NCBI GenBank assembly: GCA_026225295.1
Contig: JAMFSN010000054.1
Coordinates: forward strand, 1 to 35,682
Source of the DNA: Frankia alni
Lineage (GTDB): Bacteria; Actinomycetota; Actinomycetes; Frankiales; Frankiaceae
Length of the DNA: 35,682 nucleotides
Reading direction: 5' to 3'
The translations under genes were made by a program, and so were the position numbers. The notes beneath the pieces are model-generated. The model saw nothing but the letters and a program-made list of their open reading frames with translations, did no database searches and was not told where the DNA came from. This document shows, in pieces, positions 26,320-34,204 of the stretch (positions within the stretch are counted from its first letter, which is position 1; each line of letters begins with the position of its first letter).

Positions 26320-26580
26320 CTATCGCTTGCTCCAGCGCCGTCGGATTCCCCGGCGGGTCGCCGGGCGGGTATAGGCCGTCGGTTCGTGGGTGGGCTCGAG
26401 GAGTGGCGAGTAGGCGGGGTGTGTCCCTATGAAGGACAGGACCTGCGCACGCTGAGCGGATTCGCTCAGGTGGCTGTTCCCGGTGCCGTGCCGGTCATAG
26501 ACAGCGACTGGAGCGGCGTCGGGTGTCGCGGTGGTCGCGATCTTCTTGACGGCTCGGCGGCCTGAAAATGGGCGTGGCAT
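26320..26580 (-). CDS. Small basic hypothetical protein of the recombinase module
   Basis: The 86-residue product (ATG 26580) has an AAGGAG Shine-Dalgarno 7-8 bases upstream, on the same strand as the recombinase and 49 bp before it. It is basic at both ends (MPRPFSGRRAVKKIA at the start, RPATRRGIRRRWSKR at the end) with a polar middle. No domain is recognised. Its place and charge are compatible with a recombination directionality factor or other small DNA-binding accessory, but nothing in the sequence shows this. Confidence 0.55.
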   Translation of the reverse strand: MPRPFSGRRAVKKIATTATPDAAPVAVYDRHGTGNSHLSESAQRAQVLSFIGTHPAYSPLLEPTHEPTAYTRPATRRGIRRRWSKR

Positions 26581-26641
26581 AACCGAATCTCCTTATCGGC
26601 GAGGTGCGGGACGCCACCGACGGGTGGAGGTCGGTGCGGTA

Positions 26642-26878
26642 TTAGGCGGCCTTTTTAGGTGCGGTGTTCGGCGCTCCTTTCCTTTCCCACTGTAGGACAA
26701 GTTCCGCCAACGCTGCCACGGCTGCTTCGTATTCATTGGGGGTCATCGGGACGGTCTCGACGCGCTCCATGGTCACGTGCCGGGACACGTCCTGGCGGGC
26801 GAGGGAATGGGCCGTGGCGTCTGCGGCGGTGCTCGCCGGGTCAATGGTGTTTGGGTCGTCCGGTGACTGTGCCGTCAC
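26642..26878 (-). CDS. Small acidic hypothetical protein of the recombinase module
   Basis: The 78-residue product (GTG 26878) has a polar N-terminus, then VSRHVTMERVETVPMTPNEYEAAVAALAELVLQW, a strand plus amphipathic helix, and a Lys-rich end. It lies 61 bp before the next small ORF and on the same strand. Short proteins with this MTPxEYxxAVxALAxLxxxW helix occur beside serine recombinases in other actinobacteria to my knowledge, so it is probably an accessory of the element. Function unknown. Confidence 0.5.
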   Translation of the reverse strand: MTAQSPDDPNTIDPASTAADATAHSLARQDVSRHVTMERVETVPMTPNEYEAAVAALAELVLQWERKGAPNTAPKKAA

Positions 26879-26963
26879 GTGCGCGCCACCGCCCTGGTGC
26901 AGTGGCCGCCGAGAATCCGTGCATGGCGGTTGTCGGATCGGTGACGGCGAGGGAGGGGCATTG

Positions 26964-27620
26964 TCACGCGGTCGGTTCCGGGCTGCCGTTCCCGTTTTCC
27001 GGATCGTTCGGCGTGTCCTGGGAGAATTCCCAGGCAGGTAGGTGCCAAGTGATGATTCCGGTGCCGGGAGCCGCGAGGAGCTGGGCGCGGTAGAAGGTCC
27101 GCCCGTCGATGACCGGTTCGTGGGCGTGGGGGCAGATGACCCACTGGTCGGGTGGGACGGCCTGGCCAGCGTTGGTGCGCCCCCAGACGGTGGCGCCGGT
27201 GTAGACGGGGTTGGCCAGGACGCGGCCGATCGCGGTCGACGTCCACGGGCGGGGCGTTCCGGTGGTCGGGTCGAACGGCAGGAGGAACAGGTCCTGGAGC
27301 CCGTTCAGGCGGGTGGCGATCGAGCTGGGGCTGAGTCGGTCGTCGACCCGCCACCGGTAGATCGTCGCGACAGCGGTCGCGGGACCGGGGTCGATGACGA
27401 GGCGGACACGGCGGCGGGGCTGGCCGTCACGGTCGATGGCGGTGACCCGGTGAGCCTGGTAGCCGAAGGGCACGGGGCCGAGATGGAAACCGGCCCGGAC
27501 GAGGTCGATCTGGGCCTGGCGGGCCCGTTCGGTGGTCCAGGCGTGGTGGGCGGCGAGCTGGCGGTCCTGTCGGGCGGCGCGCGGGTGGGTGAGGCGCCAC
27601 CACCAGCGCGGCCGGCTGGC
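26964..27620 (-). pseudogene. Recombinase-domain fragment (no catalytic domain), fused in frame to a foreign N-terminus
   Basis: The C-terminal ~210 residues of the 312-codon frame starting at 27902 match the DNA-binding 'recombinase' domain of serine recombinases: VRAGFHLGPVPFGYQAHRVT, TIYRWRVDDRLSPSSIATRL, WTSTAIGRVLANPVYTGATVWGR, and PPDQWVICPHAHEPVIDGRT. There is no resolvase domain; the frame's N-terminus is an unrelated NmrA-like remnant. It may be either a fragment or one of the stand-alone actinobacterial recombinase-domain proteins whose start was lost at the fusion. The intact frame could be translated as a chimera. Confidence 0.65.
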
Positions 27621-27902
27621 CGGCGCGGCGGGCCGCCGCCGGCAGTACGTCGGCGTGCGCGATCGCGTCGGGCACCGTGACGCCCGCGTTGATCGTGTGA
27701 CCACCACGTCCAGTCCCGCTATCGCCTCGACCACGCTGGCGGCGTCGAGCACGTCGGCGACTTTCCAGGCCGCCCCGCCGGTGGTGGACCGCACCCTGGA
27801 GGCGTCACGCGCTACCGCCGTCACCTGGTGGCCACGACTGAGCGCCTCCGCGACGACACGCTGGCCGACGGTCCCGGTCGCGCCAGTAACACCAATCTCC
27901 AT
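27620..27902 (-). pseudogene. NmrA-like NAD(P)-binding protein, 5' fragment (truncated, frameshifted)
   Basis: From ATG 27902 (GGGAGGG a few bases upstream) the frame gives MEIGVTGATGTVGQRVVAEA, the dinucleotide-binding GATGxxG motif, and continues to AGLDVVVT. Then the reading shifts: in another frame NAGVTVPDAIAHADVLPAAARRAGQPAALVV continues the same protein. The remaining ~200 residues of an NmrA-type reductase are absent; recombinase sequence begins instead. It is divergent from a TetR relic at 27950, the usual arrangement for a reductase and its repressor, and both are broken. Confidence 0.7.
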
Positions 27903-27949
27903 GGTCCCTCCCGATGGGGCATGCGACAGTAGGACGATCGCCAAGGCAC

Positions 27950-28180
27950 TGTCGGCCATCGCCGGGACGACTTCGCGCCCGGTCTCGTCACCGAGGTCCG
28001 CGAGGCATTTTCGGGTCTGCCGCCCATACCCGTCGGGCTCGCCCTACGGGTATGGAGTCGGATGCACGGACTGGTCGCACTGGAGGTGCACGGCATCTGC
28101 GCGCCCAGACCGTGGATCCGGCGAAGCTTCACCGCGCCGAGATGCTCGACCTGGTGGCGTCCCTCGGCCTGCCCAGTGGC
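27950..28180 (+). pseudogene. TetR-family regulator, C-terminal relic (frameshifted)
   Basis: In one frame the bases read FAPGLVTEVREAFSGLPPIP, VGLALRVWSRMHGLVALEVHG and, after a frame change near 28095, DPAKLHRAEMLDLVASLGL. Together they match the WHG-type ligand domain of TetR regulators, whose C-terminus is typically 'MHGxVxLEVxGHL...LYxAExxDLxxxLG'. The DNA-binding N-terminus is missing. It was probably the partner of the NmrA-like gene on the other strand. No function remains. Confidence 0.6.
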
Positions 28181-28303
28181 CCGACCGAACGAGAGGCGTG
28201 GAGCATCCGGATCACCCCTGACGGTGCGTCGGCACCAGACGGCCGCACCGGACCGGAACTCAACGTCCTGAGGTCAGGGCAAGTGGGGAACGTCCCGTCC
28301 CAC

Positions 28304-29209
28304 TTAGGGGAGGCGCCAGCCGACGGCGAAGGCTCGGGCCGGATTGCGGAGGAAGATGGCGTCAGCGACGTCGGCGCCGAGCTCGTGCTCAATTCGCGGA
28401 CGCAGACCGCTCAGCAGGAACGGCATACCCGGACCGTCGGCCCGCGATCGAGCGGCGGCGGTGACAGTGTCGGCGCCGAGCAGGACCTGATTCCCGTGGC
28501 CGGCGTCGACCAGGTACGCGAGGCTTCTCAGGAGGCGCCAGTCCGTTGGGTGATGCGGTCGTGACGGGCCGTCGAACTGGAGGAACGCGCCCGCTTCGGC
28601 GGCCCGCCGGTGGATGCGCGGATCAGGAAAGCGATGGAGGTGCCCGAGGATGACGCGGTGGGGCGGGACCGCGTGCGTCCCGCTCAGCAGGTCGAGCACC
28701 TCGAGAGCGGCCGTCCCCGATTCGAGGTGGACGCCGATCGGCGCGCCGGTGGCGTGGTGCGCGTCAGCAGCGGCCGCCATCACCTGCCGGCTATGACCGT
28801 CGAGGTGGTGGTACGCCCCCGCCACCTTGATCAGGCCGGCCTTCGTCGGCCCCTCGGTCAGGTCCTTGATGAAGAGCGGGGCCAGTTCGTCGCGAACACG
28901 CTCGAGCGCGTCCGCGGCGTAGTGCCTGGCCTGGTGCAGGCCGGTGGCGGCGACGATGTGGACGCCGGACTCGCGGGACAGGCGACCTAAACGTGCGGTT
29001 CGCCGCCCCATACCCCAGGGTGTCCACTGGACCACGGCGCGGCCGCCGAGCGCCGCGAAGGCGCCCAGCTCCACGAGCGCGGCATCCACATCGTCCAGTT
29101 CCTGTCCAGGCAGCAGCGGCGAACGGAGAAAAAGGTGGTCGTGGGCGTCGCAGACCCCGAGCTCGTCGGCGCTGATGTCGCCGAGGACCGTCCGGACCAG
29201 CGGGTTCAT
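28304..29209 (-). CDS. Phosphotriesterase-family (lactonase-like) metallohydrolase
   Basis: The 301-residue amidohydrolase-fold protein of the PTE/PLL group begins NPLVRTVLGDISADELGVCDAHDHLF (HxH metal pair). Other ligands follow: AGLIKVAGAYHHL with the carbamylated-Lys candidate, GAPIGVHLESGT, HRVILGHLHRFPDP (His ligands) and NQVLLGADTVTAAARS (Asp base). Such enzymes hydrolyse organophosphates or lactones with two divalent metals. There is no signal peptide. It starts at ATG 29209 overlapping the stop of the upstream CMD-family gene by ATGA, so they are coupled. The natural substrate is not predictable; a lactone is likelier than an organophosphate. Confidence 0.85.
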   Translation of the reverse strand: MNPLVRTVLGDISADELGVCDAHDHLFLRSPLLPGQELDDVDAALVELGAFAALGGRAVVQWTPWGMGRRTARLGRLSRESGVHIVAATGLHQARHYAADALERVRDELAPLFIKDLTEGPTKAGLIKVAGAYHHLDGHSRQVMAAAADAHHATGAPIGVHLESGTAALEVLDLLSGTHAVPPHRVILGHLHRFPDPRIHRRAAEAGAFLQFDGPSRPHHPTDWRLLRSLAYLVDAGHGNQVLLGADTVTAAARSRADGPGMPFLLSGLRPRIEHELGADVADAIFLRNPARAFAVGWRLP

Positions 29210-29646
29210 CCGTCCGCGCCCGGGTTCGGGTTCGAGTCCCCGGCGCGCAGCGCGGCCAGGGCCACCCGCAGGCCGGCGAGCGCCCTGGGCACACCGATGT
29301 ACGGCGCCAGATGCACAAAGATCTCGATGACCTGCTGAGGGCTGAGGCCGACGCGCAGCGCGGTCGTGGCCTGACCGGACAGCTGGGGGTCCACGGCGCC
29401 GAGCGTGGCGAGAGCGGCCAGGTTGACGAGCTGTCGATCACGCAGCGACAGCTCGCCCCGCAGGTACGTCCCGCCGAACAGGGCAGTGACGATCCAGTCG
29501 GCGAAGCCAGGGGCGACCTCGTCGAGGCCGGGCAGGGTTGCCGTCTGGGCGGCCTCGTCCTGGAGGACGTCCAGCAGGCGGTAGCCCTCGGCACGGTCCA
29601 GCCGCGCTCGCGTCAGGCGCTCCGCGATCGGCACTGGTTGCTCCAT
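29206..29646 (-). CDS. Carboxymuconolactone-decarboxylase-like protein
   Basis: The 146-residue product (ATG 29646) belongs to the CMD family. The core helical segment has GFADWIVTALFGGTYLRGEL, LSLRDRQLVNLAALATLGAV, and SGQATTALRVGLSPQQVIEIFVHLAPYIGVPRAL. It lacks the CxxC pair of the AhpD type, so it is the gamma-carboxymuconolactone-decarboxylase/YurZ-like type without thiol chemistry. The stop overlaps the PTE-family start. The 97-bp spacer on the other side holds palindromes that probably control it together with the divergent CGNR gene. Confidence 0.87.
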   Translation of the reverse strand: MEQPVPIAERLTRARLDRAEGYRLLDVLQDEAAQTATLPGLDEVAPGFADWIVTALFGGTYLRGELSLRDRQLVNLAALATLGAVDPQLSGQATTALRVGLSPQQVIEIFVHLAPYIGVPRALAGLRVALAALRAGDSNPNPGADG

Positions 29647-29680
29647 GGCCAGGCTCCAATTCCATCCAAGGTCGACGCAT

Positions 29681-29734
29681 GTAACGCCTTAACCGTTACC
29701 GGGAAGGTAACACGAGTAACGGGCGAACCGTTAC
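29681..29734. promoter_or_regulatory. Operator candidate: two adjacent palindromes (GTTACC/GGTAAC and GTAACGG/CCGTTAC)
   Basis: Palindrome 1: GTTACC (29695-29700), 5-bp spacer GGGAA, GGTAAC (29706-29711). Palindrome 2: GTAACGG (29716-29722), 5-bp spacer GCGAA, CCGTTAC (29728-29734). A further GTAACG at 29681 is an inverted partner of CGTTAC at 29694-29699. All lie between divergent genes (CMD starts 29646, CGNR starts 29744). The same half-site (GTAAC/GTTAC) is used five times, which is what a cooperative dimeric regulator leaves. That the CGNR protein binds it is inference. Confidence 0.65.
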
Positions 29735-29743
29735 AGTGGGAGT

Positions 29744-30382
29744 GTGACCCCGGAGGACTGGCTCGCCTTCCGCTTCGACTGCGGCGCGGCCTGGCTGAAC
29801 TTTCTCGCGACTCGTGGTCGTACGTTCAGCCCCAACCCGGTGGAACGGCTGGCGACACCCGACCGCCTGGCAGCCTGGTTGCGGCAGTGCGACCTGTCTC
29901 CCGCCTCGCCGCCCGATCGGGACGATCTGCGTCGGGCCTGGGAGGTCCGCGAGATGCTGCGCGCTCTCGCGCTGGCGGCGGTCGAGGAACGGCCGCCGCC
30001 CCCGGCCGCGGTGGCGGATCTCATCGCGTTCCTGGCCGGACACGACGACCCAGTCCAGTTGATCGCGGGCGACCGGCTGGGCCGCGAACCGCCGGCGACG
30101 ACGGCGCGGGCGCTGGCCCGGATCGCCCGCCAGGCCGTGGACCAGCTGACCGGTTCCGACCGGTCCGCGCTCAGAAGCTGCCCGGAGCGTGACTGCCGGG
30201 GTGTCTTCATCGACCCGCCGGGGCGGCGGCGCTGGTGCCCGTCTCCCGCGTGCGCGAGCCGAGGGCGGGTCCGCGCCCTGCGGGCCCGGCGCGACGGAAC
30301 CACGCTCGGACCCACCGACCCGGCGGCGGCGAATCCGCGAAGGCGGTCCGGGCCCGCGGGATCGGGCCCGGGCGCGGCATGA
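29744..30382 (+). CDS. CGNR-type zinc-finger transcriptional regulator (ABATE domain)
   Basis: The 212-residue protein (GTG 29744) has an ABATE-like N-terminal part: FRFDCGAAWLNFLATRGRTF, LRQCDL, LRRAWEVREMLRALALAA. The C-terminal zinc finger then reads SCPERDCRGVFIDPPGRRRW, CPSPACASRGRVRALRARR (Cys 146, 151, 165, 170). In the family the last motif is CGNR; here it is C170-ASR. The finger probably still binds zinc but the recognition loop differs. Such regulators commonly control adjacent metabolic genes. The start follows the palindromes at once, with only GGGAG close to the GTG, so the mRNA may be leaderless or have a very short leader. It is divergent from the lactonase/CMD pair. Confidence 0.82.
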   Translation: MTPEDWLAFRFDCGAAWLNFLATRGRTFSPNPVERLATPDRLAAWLRQCDLSPASPPDRDDLRRAWEVREMLRALALAAVEERPPPPAAVADLIAFLAGHDDPVQLIAGDRLGREPPATTARALARIARQAVDQLTGSDRSALRSCPERDCRGVFIDPPGRRRWCPSPACASRGRVRALRARRDGTTLGPTDPAAANPRRRSGPAGSGPGAA

Positions 30383-30761
30383 GTCAGCCGGGCCTCCGCT
30401 CGGCCGAGCCGTACCGCAGGAGCGCCACGAGCATCCCGGCGTCGTAGACGACGGTACGGGCGATCACGCGGCCGAGCCGCGGGGCGAGGCCGCGCTCGCC
30501 TGGCAGGCCACACAGGATGTTTTTGCCCGCTTCACCGCCGCCGGCCGCTACGAGCAGTGGGTCGCGCGATAGGCGACGGTCGCCCAGGGGACACGATGAG
30601 TGCGGAAACGTTCGGCGGGCTCAGGCGGCTGTCGGTGGTTCTGGGCGGCGCAATCGAAATCGGAAGACCACCAGGCTGGCGGGCCTCGGCTGAGCCCTCA
30701 TCGCCCTGCCCCTGCCGCTCGATGTCGCGGTGCGTGGGAATGGGTCTCGACGGTCACGTCA
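30383..30761 (+). other. Gene-poor spacer with a possible coding relic
   Basis: No supported gene is seen in this ~380 bp. The frame that ends at 30572 has a protein-like tail (ALAWQATQDVFARFTAAGRYEQWVAR) that could be the end of a lost gene; no start or domain is seen. 30573-30761 shows nothing. Confidence 0.35.
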
Positions 30762-31352
30762 CTAGTCCGTGGGTGCGGTAAGGAGGGCGCTGCGGTGTGG
30801 TCGGTTCTGCCAGGCGGTCAGGACGGCGTCGACCAGCGGGGTGTCGATCCCATTGGTGGTGTCGACGTCGAGGTCGTAGGGGCCGAAGGTGTGGATGCGG
30901 TCGATCTCGACGTGGCCGCGGCCTTCGCCCAGGCGGCGGTCTTTCCGCTCGCGTTCGCGGCGGTCGATTTCGGCGAGGTCGCAATGCACGCCGACGAGGA
31001 ACACATCGAGATCGGCAAGGAGACGGGCAAGGTCGCGTCGCCAGGCGGGGAACTCGATGATGTGTTCGACGATCAGGTCGCTCCCCGCTTCGGCGAGCGC
31101 GGGCAGGCACCCGTGAAAGCCGGCGAAGAAGCGGGGACGGACGTGCTCCCGCCAGGCGAACGGCCCGGTCGGATCGCGCCGTTCGGGCAGCATTCCGCCG
31201 TCGATCAGCTGGTCTGAAGACACGACGAGGAACGGCACGGGCAACGCGCGCTGCAGTGCCTTCGCCAGGGTGGACTTACCCGAGCTGGACGCCCCGTTCA
31301 GAAAGATCACGCGGCCCGGATTCCGATCCGGCGGGTGGGGCTCCACGCTCAT
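30762..31352 (-). CDS. Chloramphenicol-phosphotransferase-like kinase
   Basis: The 196-residue P-loop kinase resembles the CPT family of Streptomyces venezuelae: RVIFLNGASSSGKSTLAKAL (Walker A), PFLVVSSDQLIDG, SDLIVEHIIEFPAWRRDLARL, VFLVGVHCDLAEIDRRERERKDRRLGEGR (Lid Arg), and IHTFGPYDLDVDTTNGIDTP near the end. CPT proteins phosphorylate the primary hydroxyl of chloramphenicol, but most chromosomal homologues have unknown small-molecule substrates. The ATG at 31352 has no strong Shine-Dalgarno. It is a stand-alone gene. Confidence 0.87.
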   Translation of the reverse strand: MSVEPHPPDRNPGRVIFLNGASSSGKSTLAKALQRALPVPFLVVSSDQLIDGGMLPERRDPTGPFAWREHVRPRFFAGFHGCLPALAEAGSDLIVEHIIEFPAWRRDLARLLADLDVFLVGVHCDLAEIDRRERERKDRRLGEGRGHVEIDRIHTFGPYDLDVDTTNGIDTPLVDAVLTAWQNRPHRSALLTAPTD

Positions 31353-31551
31353 ACGATGACAGACCGCGACTACACTGCGGGCGCCTCAGCATCCGCGAAG
31401 CGTCCGACTCTGCCGCAGGTCGCTCGCCGCGGTGTCGTCTCGATTGGTCTTCGGGCACGTGTAGTCCGTTGCTGTCTGGCTCCGGTGTCGCCGCCTTGCG
31501 GATGGGCGGGCGCCGGGGTAGGTGGCCGCGCCGGCCGGCGCCTCTGGGGTG
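31353..31551. other. Spacer upstream of the CPT-like gene
   Basis: No supported gene is seen; these ~200 bp would hold the CPT-like gene promoter (minus strand). Confidence 0.3.
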
Positions 31552-31643
31552 CTGCCACGTGACCCCGGGGCCGGTCAAGCCTCGGTCTGCGGCCGACCCC
31601 TACGGGGCTGGCGGGCTAGCCCGCCCGGGGGAACACGTGGCAG
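31552..31643 (+). repeat. Long imperfect stem-loop enclosing branched hairpins
   Basis: CTGCCACGTG (31552-31561) pairs perfectly with CACGTGGCAG (31634-31643). After a small asymmetric bulge (A against GAA) the helix continues with CCCCGGG (31563-31569) and CCCGGGG (31624-31630), 17 bp in all. The ~54-nt loop contains TCGG/CCGA (31582-31596), CCCC/CGGGG (31597-31607) and CGGG-CTAG-CCCG (31612-31623), so it can fold as a multi-branch junction. It is about 100 bp upstream of a 23-codon ORF on the same strand. Function unknown. Confidence 0.5.
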
Positions 31644-31747
31644 GGCTCGGGGCGTCCGGCCGGCGCGGACCCCTGTCCCGCCGGCAACCGCCGCCCTGGC
31701 AGCACCGGTTTTTCGGTGGGCTGGGATGTGAAGGGAGCCACGAGACG

Positions 31748-31819
31748 ATGAGCGAGATCCGTAGTACCAGTTCGACTGGTAATGCGGGGATCGAGGATCT
31801 TATCGCTGTCCTGGCCTAG
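31748..31819 (+). CDS. Short ORF (23 residues), uncertain
   Basis: ATG 31748 encodes MSEIRSTSSTGNAGIEDLIA then VLA and TAG. GAAGGGAG lies 10 bases upstream, a good ribosome-binding site, and the stem-loop at 31552 is in the leader. After the stop, another frame reads ADEFVPDSAVFRIW, which looks protein-like, so this may be the start of a longer gene broken by a few bases at CTAG. It could also be a small peptide in its own right or chance. Confidence 0.3.
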   Translation: MSEIRSTSSTGNAGIEDLIAVLA

Positions 31820-31969
31820 CTGACGAGTTCGTTCCGGATTCGGCGGTGTTTCGGATCTGGACCTGATCTTGTGACTGTTCTGGGTCACCGTCCGGCCGCA
31901 GCCTCTTGGTCACGACGCCCTTTGCGGCGGGGCTTTGAAGGTCCGTTCGCGCTGACTCGGCTTGATGAC

Positions 31970-32947
31970 TTATCCAGATCGGAGGTCTACCGGCTGGCCG
32001 CCGAGGGCTGTCCGCCAGGGCGTGAGGTCCAGGTGCGGGTAACGCTGCGCGATGCCGGTCAGTGTGGTCGAGGTCCAGAATGGATGTCCGGGGGGCGGGA
32101 AACCGAACAGGGCGAGCTGGCGTGGCGTGGCCTGGTGGACGAACTCGTACCAGCCCGGGTCATGGGCGAGAGTTGCCCAGCCCACGCGTTGCCCCCAGTC
32201 GATCCGGGCGGACCGGAAGTTGATGTGCATGGTGAAGCGGGCGCCCCGCGGCATCCGCAGGTTCGTGCCGCGGTGAAACGTCCCGATCTCCCAGGCGATG
32301 ACGGTCCCGGCCGGGCCGGCCCCGGAGACCTCCGAGTCGTAGAGCCGCGGCCGGCCCCGGCGCGCGTCGAAGCCCGCCGGGTCGCGGTCGGGCCGGTCTT
32401 CGCGGGGGATCCAGTTGGGCTTGCCGGGCACGTCGGCGGTGCGGGTGCGGGAGATGAGGTGTGTCGTGCCGAGTTCGTCGGGGACGTCGTTGAGAAGCAC
32501 GAAGATCTCTGCCTGCCGGAACCGGGGGTCGTCGCTGGGCACGAGCAGTGTGTGGCCCAGGTAGTCGCGGTGCATGTCCTGTTCGTAGTCGACGGCCCCG
32601 GTGTACTTGCCCCAGGTTTCGGCCGAGGAGATCCGGATGTCCTGGTCGTCCAGGAGCGCCTCGGCGAGCCGGACCAGGCGGTCGTGGACGGCCAGCAGGC
32701 TGAACTCCACGCTGCGGAACGGGAACAGGTCGATCCCGGCGAACTGGTCCTCGACGAAGCGGCCGGATCGGGGGTCGGTTCCGTCGTGGTAGCCCTCGGC
32801 GGTCGGGAACAGCTGGTAGAGGTGCGCCACCGCGGGCTTGAGGTCCTCGGGTCGAAGGTAGGCAGGAAGGACGACGAATCCGTGCTCGAGCCACGTCCGG
32901 CGAGCTTCCGTGAGGTCCATGCCGTCAGGGTGCCGAGTCGTAGCCAT
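31970..32947 (-). CDS. Phytanoyl-CoA dioxygenase (PhyH)-family Fe(II)/2-oxoglutarate enzyme
   Basis: The 325-residue product (ATG 32947; in-frame GTG 32959 and ATG 32920 are alternatives, none with a clear ribosome-binding site) fits the PhyH family. MHRDYLGHTLLVPSDDP carries the HxD iron motif (H-R-D), GTVIAWEIGTFHRGTNLRMP carries the distal His, and ARFTMHINFRS an Arg that could bind 2-oxoglutarate. An N-terminal helix TEARRTWLEHGFVVLPAYL is typical. It probably hydroxylates a small molecule or secondary metabolite. The flanking DNA is accessory, with no cluster partner in view. Confidence 0.85.
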   Translation of the reverse strand: MATTRHPDGMDLTEARRTWLEHGFVVLPAYLRPEDLKPAVAHLYQLFPTAEGYHDGTDPRSGRFVEDQFAGIDLFPFRSVEFSLLAVHDRLVRLAEALLDDQDIRISSAETWGKYTGAVDYEQDMHRDYLGHTLLVPSDDPRFRQAEIFVLLNDVPDELGTTHLISRTRTADVPGKPNWIPREDRPDRDPAGFDARRGRPRLYDSEVSGAGPAGTVIAWEIGTFHRGTNLRMPRGARFTMHINFRSARIDWGQRVGWATLAHDPGWYEFVHQATPRQLALFGFPPPGHPFWTSTTLTGIAQRYPHLDLTPWRTALGGQPVDLRSG

Positions 32948-33120
32948 CGCGAGCAACACATTTTCACCGGGCCCGCGGTGAGTCTCCAGGAATCTCCGCC
33001 GGCCAGGTACTCGGGCTGGGAGTTCATGCCCTGACGGCGTTCCCCTCGGTCGGGCTGACCGCTACCGGTGATGTGCTGGCCAGCCCAGGCCGCCGGATCC
33101 CCGCGATGACCGTGCTGTGA

Positions 33121-34200
33121 TCATGTTGCTGGTGCCTCTCTGACCTTGGGGTTTTCTTACCGCATCTCGCGCCCGTCGTCCTGGACCGGGTAGAACGGGT
33201 CGGTGACCGGCTGCGGTTACGGGTCCGTGCCCGGGCCACCCATGGGCAGTGCCCAGACTGCGGCGCGGTCTCCGGGCACGTCCACGGGCGTTACCGCCGG
33301 TTGTTGGTGGATGCACCGGTCGCGGGGGCCCGGGTCGAGATAGATCTGCTGGTCCGCCGGTTCCGCTGCGCTGCGGCAGCATGCGGGCGGGTGACGTTCG
33401 CCGAGCAGGTCGCGGGCCTGACGAGCCCGCACGCCCGGTTCACTCCGCTCGCTCGGGCGATGGTGGAGGCGATCGGGTTGGCGTTGGCGGGCCGGGCGGG
33501 CGCGAGGTTGGCCGGCCAGCTCGGACTCGCGGCCGGCCGCAACACGTTGCTGCGCCGAGTGCGGGCGTTGCCGGACCCGCACTCGGGGTCGTGAGGACGC
33601 TGGGCGTGGACGACTTCGCCCTACGACGCGGCCGGGTATACGGCACGGTCCTGGTCGACGTCGACACCCACCGGGTCGTCGACCTGGTGGACGACCGGGA
33701 AACAGCGACGTTCGCCGCCTGGCTGACCGAACACCCCGGCGCGACGGTGGTCTGCCGGGACCGGTCCGTTAGACGGTGCGCGGACCGGTGCGCCGGACGC
33801 CGTGCAGGTCGCGGACCGCTGGCACTTGTGGCACAACCTGGCCGGTCACGTCGAGAAGACGGTAAGCCGCCACCGGTCGTGCCCGCACGAACAGCCCGAC
33901 CGGCCACCGCCGACACCGTGGCCGGTGAGCCGACCGACGTTGCCCAGGTGCTGGCCGCGGCGGGCGATGAGCACTTCGAGGGCCGGCCGTTCGTGCGACA
34001 CGCCCGGGCGCGCTACGCCGCCGTCCAAGACCTCAAAGGGAAGGGCCTGGGGATCAAGCCGATCGTCCGGGAACTCGGTCTGGCGAAGGAGACCGTGGGC
34101 CGGCGCCGAGGAAGAAACCGCCGCCGCGCAGGTCGCGGTTGGACCCGTTCAAGCCGGCGGTCGACGAGATGCTGCGCGCCGATTTGGACGCCCCGGCCAA
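33121..34200 (+). pseudogene. ISL3-family transposase (IS204/IS1001/IS1165 type), several frameshifts
   Basis: Segments in three frames reassemble the family: zinc-finger part QCPDCGAVSGHVHGRYRRL, LVDAPVAGARVEIDLLVRRFRC and VTFAEQVAGLT (to about 33590). A frame change follows, then the DDE start TLGVDDFALRRGRVYGTVLV and [14 protein letters not shown]. Another change leads to [20 protein letters not shown], then [21 protein letters not shown]. At least three frameshifts and no complete C-terminus are seen. Terminal inverted repeats were not found. It truncates the gene behind it. Confidence 0.75.
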
Positions 34201-34204
34201 ACCA

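Larger units (their letters stand above)
24935..27620. mobile_element. Serine-recombinase module abutting ssrA (left end at tmRNA 3' end)
   Basis: Between the 3' end of ssrA and a broken NmrA-like gene lie a large serine recombinase, two small ORFs and a recombinase-domain fragment, all on the minus strand. Its GC content is visibly lower than the neighbours (for example 25010-25080). The 3' end of ssrA is a known hot spot for integrating elements. No second copy of the ssrA 3' end was seen in the window, so the right end is not defined by an att repeat. The boundary at about 27620 is inferred from where NmrA-like sequence stops. Confidence 0.45.

Noticed and set aside
29221-29240. GGTTCGAGTCCCC resembles a tRNA T-loop
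   Set aside because: It lies in the C-terminal codons of the CMD-family gene and there is no anticodon stem or acceptor partner.
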